Assembly (NCBI GenBank): GCA_020638555.1
Contig: JACKII010000004.1
Coordinates: 62,001 to 126,000 of the forward strand
DNA from: Alphaproteobacteria bacterium
GTDB lineage: Bacteria > Pseudomonadota > Alphaproteobacteria > Bin95
Length of the DNA stretch: 64,000 nt
Reading direction: 5' to 3'
How positions within the stretch are numbered: position 1 is the first letter of the stretch; each line of letters starts with the position of its first letter. The notes below the pieces were generated by a model, which saw only the letters and a list, made by a program, of their open reading frames with translations, made no database searches and was not told the origin of the DNA. This document shows positions 59,100-64,000 of the stretch, in pieces. The translations under genes and the position numbers were made by a program.

Positions 59100-60296
59100 C
59101 TACTCGGCCGCCTGGCTTTTCTGGCCGCGCGGGTTGGTCCATTCCTTGCCGGTCTGGGCCTCGTAGTTCTTGATCGCGTCCTCGACGCTCTTCGCCGCCG
59201 CGTTCACGAACTTCTCGCGATTGTCCGTCGAATAGTCATAGGAGAACTGGCGCAGGAAGTTGCTGTTGCGGAAATGCGGGGCGACATAGCGCGCGATCAT
59301 CTCGTAGGAGCGCTTGGTCTGCTCCCAATCGGCCCAGTTGTGCGCCAACTGCATCAGCGCACCGAAGCCGCCGGACCCGCGCTGCAGGTGCTCGATGAAC
59401 TCGCACGCGTCGTCCGGCGTGCCGATGCAGGCCGACTTGGTCTCGATCAGGTATTCGATCGGATCGTCCACGCCCGGCGGGATGATCGGGAAGGTGGCGA
59501 CGTCGGTGAAATACTGGGTCCATTTCTTCAGGCCGAACGCCACATTGTCCCGCGCCTTCTGCCGCGTCTCGGCGATGTGCATCAGGGTGACCATGCGCCA
59601 GTTGTCCCGGCTGACCTGCTGGCCGTTGGCCTTGGCGGTTTCCTCGCAGGTCTCCCAGTTCTTGGCGTGGGCTGCCAGGGCCGCATCCGACGTGCCGCCG
59701 ATGGAGAGCATGCCGACGCCATGCCGGCCCGCGGCCAGCGCTCCGGTCGGCGAGCGGCTGGAGGCCACCGCGATATCCGGTCCGCCCTCCGAGAACATCG
59801 GCAGTTGCAGGCGCGCGTCCTGCAGTTTAAACCAGTCGGTCTCCGCGTTCACCAACTCGCCGCGCAACAGCGGCATGATCACGTCGATGGACTCGTGCAT
59901 CATGCGCCGCTGCTGTTCCGGGTCGACGCCCATGCGATAGGCGTCGCCCGCCAGCGCGCCGGGTCCGAAGCCGAACAGGAAGCGGCCGCGCATCATATGG
60001 TCGAGCTGCGCCACCCGGTTCGCCACCATGAACGGGTTGTGATAGGGCAGCGAGATCACGCCGGAGCCCAGCTTGATGTGCCGCGTGCGCTCGGCCGCCA
60101 TGGCACAGAAGATTTCCGGGCTGGAAATGATCTCGAAACCGCCGGAATGGTGCTCGCCGATCCAGGCTTCGTCGTAAGCCAGCTGGTCGAGATGCTGGAC
60201 CAACGCCATGTCGCGGTCGATGCAGAGGGTCGGGTTCTCGTCCATGGGATGGAAGGGCGCGAGAAAAATACCGAAGCGCATGTGATTGAGGGACAT
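59100..60296 (-). CDS. LLM-class flavin-dependent oxidoreductase (luciferase-like monooxygenase)
   Basis: A 398-residue TIM-barrel flavoprotein. The N-terminus MRFGIFLAPFHPMDENPT, AWIGEHHSGGFEIISSPEIF, and GVISLPYHNPFMVANRVAQLDHM are typical of the bacterial luciferase/alkanal-monooxygenase-like family, which uses reduced FMN from a partner reductase. SSRSPTGALAAGRHGVG closes the barrel. Substrate is unknown. No flavin reductase gene is adjacent. Divergent from the small protein/amidase pair (157-bp spacer). Confidence 0.88.
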   Translation of the reverse strand: MSLNHMRFGIFLAPFHPMDENPTLCIDRDMALVQHLDQLAYDEAWIGEHHSGGFEIISSPEIFCAMAAERTRHIKLGSGVISLPYHNPFMVANRVAQLDHMMRGRFLFGFGPGALAGDAYRMGVDPEQQRRMMHESIDVIMPLLRGELVNAETDWFKLQDARLQLPMFSEGGPDIAVASSRSPTGALAAGRHGVGMLSIGGTSDAALAAHAKNWETCEETAKANGQQVSRDNWRMVTLMHIAETRQKARDNVAFGLKKWTQYFTDVATFPIIPPGVDDPIEYLIETKSACIGTPDDACEFIEHLQRGSGGFGALMQLAHNWADWEQTKRSYEMIARYVAPHFRNSNFLRQFSYDYSTDNREKFVNAAAKSVEDAIKNYEAQTGKEWTNPRGQKSQAAE

Positions 60297-60453
60297 GAAG
60301 CGGTCCTTGGTCCGTTTGGGCAGAAATCTGCCGCTTAGACTAAAGGAGAACGTTCCGGATGATAAGACCGTTGGCCAACCGCGACCTTGCGTCCGAGAAT
60401 GCTTGCCAGGGAAGCGCCTGTTTCCATTCCGCATCAAGGGACTTGAGACTGCC

Positions 60454-60645
60454 ATGACCGACGAATGGCCGAGCATCCTGGCTCGCACCGGCCTGGAAAA
60501 GACCTATCAGGAATTCCCGGACGACGTGCGCGAGGCACTGGCCTCCGCCCTCGGCCTGGTCGAGCGCATGAAGGCGGACCCCGCCTATGCCGACGAGCCT
60601 GCCCACGTATTCCAGGCCGCCCGCGCGCTGGAGAACAAGGGATGA
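60454..60645 (+). CDS. small AtzG/GatC-like protein coupled to an amidase
   Basis: A 63-residue protein (MTDEWPSILARTGLEK ... DEPAHVFQAARALENKG). Its stop overlaps the amidase start by ATGA. A short helix pair ending in DEPAHVF before an amidase-signature enzyme recalls AtzG, the small GatC-like partner of the AtzE hydrolase, and GatC itself. It is therefore probably a stabilising subunit wrapping around the amidase. Homology is by pattern only. It has no catalytic residues. Confidence 0.65.
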   Translation: MTDEWPSILARTGLEKTYQEFPDDVREALASALGLVERMKADPAYADEPAHVFQAARALENKG

Positions 60646-62036
60646 GCGACGACCTCTGCTTCATGAGTGCCGCCGAAGCCGGGCGGAAGATCGCGGCGAA
60701 ACAGCTTTCGTCCGCCGAACTGACCGACGCCCTGCTGGCCCGGACCGAAGCCCTGGACGGCAGGCTCAACGCCTATATCGAAGTGCTGGGCGATGCGGCG
60801 CGCGCGTCGGCCAGGGCGGCCGACGACGCGGTTGCCAAGGGCGAAATCAAGGGGCCGCTGCACGGCGTGCCGGTCGCGCTGAAGGACATTATCGATCTGA
60901 AAGGCGTGCGCACCACCGCCCACTCCAAGCTGCTGCTGGACAATGTCGCGACCTCCGACGCTTTCGTCACGGCGAGGCTGAAAGAGGCGGGCTGCGTCAT
61001 CACCGGCAAGCTGTCGACCCACGAATTCGCCATCGGCGGCCCCGCGTTCGACCTGCCCTTCCCGCCCGCGCGCAATCCCTGGAACCCGGAGCACCATCCG
61101 GGCGGCTCGTCGTCGGGCGCCGGCAGCAGCGTTGCCGCCGGCATGGTGCCGGTTGCGCTGGGCTCGGACACCGGGGGCAGCGTCCGCAACCCGGCCTCCT
61201 GCTGCGGCATTGTCGGCATCAAACCCACCTATGGCCGCGTCTCCCGCGCCGGCGTCATCCCCCTGTCGTTCAGCCTCGACAATGTCGGCCCGCTGACACG
61301 GACGGTGGAGGACAACGCCCTGATGCTGGCGGCCATTGCCGGCCACGACCCGCGCGACCCGGCCAGCGACAAGCGGCCGGTGGACGACTACACCGCCCGC
61401 CTGCGCGCTGGCGTCAAGGGCTTGAAAATCGGCCTGATCCGCCATTTCTACAACGAGGACCTGCAAGCCGACCCCGAAATGGCCGAGAGCATCGAGGCCA
61501 CGGCCCGCCTGCTGGAAAGCCTGGGGGCGGAGGTGCGGGAAATCCGCCTGCCGCCGCTCTCGCAATACGCGGCCTGCAACCGGGTGATCCTGCTGGCGGA
61601 GGCCTATGCCATCCACCAGAAGGATTTGCAGACCCGTGCCGGCGACTATGCCGCCAGCACGCGCCGCCGGCTGCTGCCGGGCGCCTTCGTGAGCGGCGCC
61701 GACTATGTCAACGCACTCCGCATGCGCGAGAAACTGGTCGCCGCCTTCAACGAGGCCATGGAGGGCCTGGACGCCGCCGTCACCGCCTCCAGCATGGAGC
61801 CGCCGGTCAGCATGGCCGACATGCAGGAGGTGGAGCGCACCTATGGTCGCCAGGCCCGCGCGCCGTTCAACCTGATCGGCAACCCGGCCATCGCCATCCC
61901 GTCGGGCTTCCATTCCAACGGCCTGCCGCTGGCACTGCAAATCGTCGGCCGCGCCTTCGACGAGGCCATGTGCTTCCGCGTCGCCTGGGCGGTGGAGCAG
62001 GAACTGAACCTGGGCGTCCGCCGGCCCCCGCTCTGA
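60642..62036 (+). CDS. amidase (amidase-signature family)
   Basis: A 464-residue Ser-cisSer-Lys hydrolase. The Lys is in VALKDIIDLKG (about residue 79), the cis-Ser in GGSSSGAGSSVAAG (about 154), and the nucleophile Ser in GSDTGGSVRNPASCCG (about 178). The fold is that of GatA, AtzE and other amidases. Since the upstream small gene resembles AtzG rather than the GatCAB set and no gatB is near, a catabolic amidase is more likely than the tRNA amidotransferase. It is cytoplasmic, and the substrate is open. Confidence 0.9.
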   Translation: MSDDLCFMSAAEAGRKIAAKQLSSAELTDALLARTEALDGRLNAYIEVLGDAARASARAADDAVAKGEIKGPLHGVPVALKDIIDLKGVRTTAHSKLLLDNVATSDAFVTARLKEAGCVITGKLSTHEFAIGGPAFDLPFPPARNPWNPEHHPGGSSSGAGSSVAAGMVPVALGSDTGGSVRNPASCCGIVGIKPTYGRVSRAGVIPLSFSLDNVGPLTRTVEDNALMLAAIAGHDPRDPASDKRPVDDYTARLRAGVKGLKIGLIRHFYNEDLQADPEMAESIEATARLLESLGAEVREIRLPPLSQYAACNRVILLAEAYAIHQKDLQTRAGDYAASTRRRLLPGAFVSGADYVNALRMREKLVAAFNEAMEGLDAAVTASSMEPPVSMADMQEVERTYGRQARAPFNLIGNPAIAIPSGFHSNGLPLALQIVGRAFDEAMCFRVAWAVEQELNLGVRRPPL

Positions 62037-62340
62037 GGCCGAGGGCGTCTCGCCCTGGCGGCCCTCTCACCGGCGTCATTGCGGGTCTGCGGAGCGGACG
62101 AAGCAATCCAGCAGCGCCCGGCTACGTCATAGCCACGTCTGGATTGCTTCGTTGCCCTGCGGGCGCCTCGCAATGACGACGGAAGGCGACGGAAAGAGGC
62201 TTCGATCCTGGGCCCGGTTCGTCCGCCGCCCCGTGCTCGACACGGGGGCCGTGCCGGAACTTCTCCACAAAGTCCGGACTTTGTGAGACGCGCTCGGGCA
62301 TGGGCCCCCGCCTGCGCGGGGGAAGTGGAATAAGAAGCGC
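62037..62340. other. 304-bp spacer without a gene
   Basis: Between the convergent amidase and proC genes, this spacer contains the inverted repeat 62074-62178 and then a GC-rich stretch. The stretch has nested complementary segments (cacgggggcc, cacaaagtccggactttgtg, gggcccccgcctgcgcggggg). I see no reading frame with protein-like features. Confidence 0.75.
62074..62178. repeat. 105-bp inverted repeat (cgtcattgcg/caatccag family), copy 2
   Basis: The ends cgtcattgcg and cgcaatgacg are complementary, and the inner arms gaagcaatccag and ctggattgcttc pair. The same end and arm sequences build the element at 44623-44729, so both belong to one dispersed non-coding family. Confidence 0.85.
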
Positions 62341-63141
62341 TCAGGCCAGTTCGCGCGAGCGCTTGGTCGCCGCGGCGATCGCCCGTTCGAATAGCGGGCG
62401 GATGCCGTCGGCGGCATCCAGCACCGCCACCGCCTCCGCCGTCGTGCCGCCGGGCGACATGACGTTCTTGCGCAGCGTCTCCGGCTTGTCCGGCGACTGG
62501 CGCGAGAGTTCGCCCGAACCCTCCACCGTCGCCCGGGCGATGGCCTCGGAGAGGTCGCGCGGCAGACCGGAGGCGACTCCGGCATCGGCCAGCGCCTCGA
62601 TCAGCAGGAACACATAGGCCGGGCCGCCGCCGCTGACCGCCGTCACCGCATCCAGAAGCCCCTCGTCCTCGACCCATTCGACGCTGCCGACCGCCTCCAA
62701 CAGCCGCTGGCAGAGCGCGCGCTGATCGGCGGAGACCCGGTCGTTCGCCACCAGCACGGTGACCCCCCGGCCGACGGCGGCGGGCGTGTTCGGCATGGCG
62801 CGGACAATGGCGGCCTGCTGGCCCCAATAGCCCTCGAACGAGCCGATGGTCTTGCCGGCTGCGATCGAGAGAAACACCGTCTCGGGCCGCACAAAGCGCT
62901 TGTAGACCGGTGCGGCCTTGTCCATTTCCTGCGGCTTAACCGCAACCACGACCGCATCGGGCTGGAAGTCCGCCGGCAGGTCCGCGCCCTCCATATAGAG
63001 CGTGACCGCGCTGTCGGTCTGGACCGGCGCCTTGGGTTCGACCACGGCGGCCCGGAAACCCGGCCAGGTGCGCCAGCCGGCCAGCATGGCGCCGCCCATC
63101 TTGCCGCAACCGATCAACAATACCGTCACGCCCTCGGACAT
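62341..63141 (-). CDS. proC: pyrroline-5-carboxylate reductase
   Basis: Last step of proline biosynthesis, reducing pyrroline-5-carboxylate with NAD(P)H. The 266-residue protein shows the Rossmann loop GCGKMGGAM (residues 11-19), AVKPQEMDK, AMPNTPAAVGRG, and the C-terminal signature VSGGGPAYVFLLIEALADAG. Length is normal. The start gives MSEGVTVLLIGCGKMG; an upstream start would add 20 unrelated residues. It lies 64 bp downstream of coq7 on the same strand. Confidence 0.95.
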   Translation of the reverse strand: MSEGVTVLLIGCGKMGGAMLAGWRTWPGFRAAVVEPKAPVQTDSAVTLYMEGADLPADFQPDAVVVAVKPQEMDKAAPVYKRFVRPETVFLSIAAGKTIGSFEGYWGQQAAIVRAMPNTPAAVGRGVTVLVANDRVSADQRALCQRLLEAVGSVEWVEDEGLLDAVTAVSGGGPAYVFLLIEALADAGVASGLPRDLSEAIARATVEGSGELSRQSPDKPETLRKNVMSPGGTTAEAVAVLDAADGIRPLFERAIAAATKRSRELA

Positions 63142-63205
63142 GGCTCTGATCCTCCTCCCTTTGGGTTCGATAAACTGGCGGCGCGGTTCCGCCACCGTCA
63201 AGACG

Positions 63206-63772
63206 CTAGAAGCGTTCGGCCAGCCAGATCGCCGTGCGCGTGCCGCGCTTGATCAGCGCCGAGAGCAGCGCATAGGCCGGCGCCCCCTCGGCGTCGTGCT
63301 GAAGGCCGGTGTCGCGGTGCTCCAACTCGTCGTCGCGGAACCGGGTCAGCATGTCGGACAGATCCCGGTCGCCGGCCTCCTCGTTCAGCGCCTCCAGCCG
63401 GTCGATCTGGTGGGCGTAGTGCTCGCCGATCACCTCCTCGACCGCGACCGTGCAGGCCATGGCCGCCCGCTCGCCCAGCAGCGCGGTGCCGGCGCCGAGC
63501 GCGAAACCGGCCACGGTCCAGAACGGCGCCAGCGCGGTGGGGCGGACGCCCCGCTCGACCAGCAGCTTGTCGAACGCGGCCTTGTGCTCCTCCTCCTGCG
63601 CCGCCATGTGGCGGATGGTGCGGCCGACCGGGCGGTGGCCCAGCACGGCCAGCTGGCCCTCATAGATGCGGGTCGCGCCATACTCGCCGGCATGATCGAC
63701 CCGCAGCATGCGCGCCAGTTCCTGCGCACGGGAGAGATCGCCGGGCAAGCGGCGTCCGGGAGCGGCAGCCAT
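63206..63772 (-). CDS. coq7: demethoxyubiquinone hydroxylase (Coq7)
   Basis: Di-iron monooxygenase that makes the penultimate ubiquinone intermediate at the inner membrane. The 188-residue protein shows the ligands in GEYGATRIY, AAQEEEHKAAF, AVEEVIGEHY and FRDDELEHRDTG, with a hydrophobic hairpin (TVAGFALGAGTALLG) that touches the membrane. Its ATG overlaps the dsbB stop (TGATG), so the two are coupled. The dsbB-coq7 neighbourhood is common in alphaproteobacteria. Confidence 0.94.
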   Translation of the reverse strand: MAAAPGRRLPGDLSRAQELARMLRVDHAGEYGATRIYEGQLAVLGHRPVGRTIRHMAAQEEEHKAAFDKLLVERGVRPTALAPFWTVAGFALGAGTALLGERAAMACTVAVEEVIGEHYAHQIDRLEALNEEAGDRDLSDMLTRFRDDELEHRDTGLQHDAEGAPAYALLSALIKRGTRTAIWLAERF

Positions 63773-64000
63773 CACGCCATCCTCCTGCGGTTCCGAACCA
63801 AAGCGCCACCGACCCCGATGGCGAGGCCGGCCGACAAAAGGAAATTGTAGCCGGCCATGGAGATACCGAACAGCGACCACGCGATCTCGTCGCAGCGGGT
63901 GACCGGGGTCGCCAGCAATTGCCGCTTCAACTCCTCGACGGTCGTGGCAGCGCCCACGGTGCCGCCGCATTCGGAGGTACCGGCCCACCAATGTTGCTCC
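63772..64000 (-). CDS. disulfide bond formation protein DsbB-like (C-terminal part)
   Basis: Only the last 75 codons are in the window; the 5' part lies beyond the right edge. The fragment begins EQHWWAGTSECGG, then TRCDEIAWSLFGISMAGYN and a final hydrophobic helix. The Cys of SECGG and of TRCDE correspond to the second periplasmic cysteine pair of DsbB, which passes electrons from DsbA to quinone. CDE-W-LFG-SMA-YN is the family's C-terminal signature. Its stop is coupled to coq7. Confidence 0.85.
   Translation of the reverse strand, partial: EQHWWAGTSECGGTVGAATTVEELKRQLLATPVTRCDEIAWSLFGISMAGYNFLLSAGLAIGVGGALVRNRRRMA

Overview
The window is 64 kb of GC-rich DNA from an alphaproteobacterium, most likely a Rhodospirillales-like heterotroph. 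The assignment is my inference from gene content: ergothioneine genes (egtB, egtD), a dsbB-coq7 pair, a DnaJ/VWA pair, a CYP153-type alkane hydroxylase pair, Rieske and TauD oxygenases, a quinol-type nitric oxide reductase under NsrR, and many dispersed intergenic palindromes. Genes are dense. I saw no rRNA, tRNA, CRISPR array, prophage or insertion sequence.

Layout. 0-3.1 kb: galU, ugd and phosphomannomutase, read leftwards (nucleotide-sugar supply). 3.2-5.7 kb: membrane DnaJ-domain protein, VWA protein and a DMT-type exporter. 5.9-8.1 kb: the ergothioneine pair egtB-egtD. 8.2-11.0 kb: a leftward cluster of a UGSC-family selenoprotein and two tandem paralogues of unknown function. The selenoprotein has an in-frame UGA followed by a near-perfect SECIS hairpin, and a standard gene caller would break it. 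11.3-14 kb: DUF2231 membrane protein, a small conserved protein, dienelactone hydrolase and alpha/beta hydrolase. 14.2-18.6 kb: surface polysaccharide operon (glycosyltransferase, UDP-sugar dehydrogenase, epimerase, deacetylase). 18.6-23.9 kb: two-domain kinase, DksA-like protein, SixA-like phosphatase, LctP-type permease, potassium channel and an SDR. 24.0-28.3 kb: an atypical EF-G-like GTPase coupled to a hydratase, and a CoA-transferase. 28.5-32.3 kb: nitric-oxide module (nsrR, small membrane protein, norZ, SirB2-like protein) with an NsrR-like operator.

32.4-38.1 kb: amidohydrolase, SDR, epoxide-hydrolase-like protein, secreted endo/exonuclease-family protein and an MFS exporter. 38.1-41.1 kb: two tandem CYP153-like P450 genes separated by 550 bp of complex repeats. 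41.2-43.2 kb: M16 peptidase and mazG. 43.3-51.6 kb: catabolic genes (Rieske dioxygenase alpha and beta, Zn-dehydrogenase, ThDP enzyme, acyl-CoA dehydrogenase, two TauD-type dioxygenases). 51.7-52.4 kb: a toxin-antitoxin pair whose PIN toxin lacks a normal start codon. 52.4-58.8 kb: dnaE, methyltransferase/MarR pair and prfC. 59.1-62.0 kb: flavin-dependent monooxygenase-like protein, and a small AtzG-like protein coupled to an amidase. 62.3-64.0 kb: proC, coq7 and the end of dsbB.

The most notable item is the selenoprotein cluster at 8.2-11.0 kb. Other points of interest are the start-less VapC-like toxin, the EF-G-like protein lacking the catalytic histidine, and the repeat-rich spacers.
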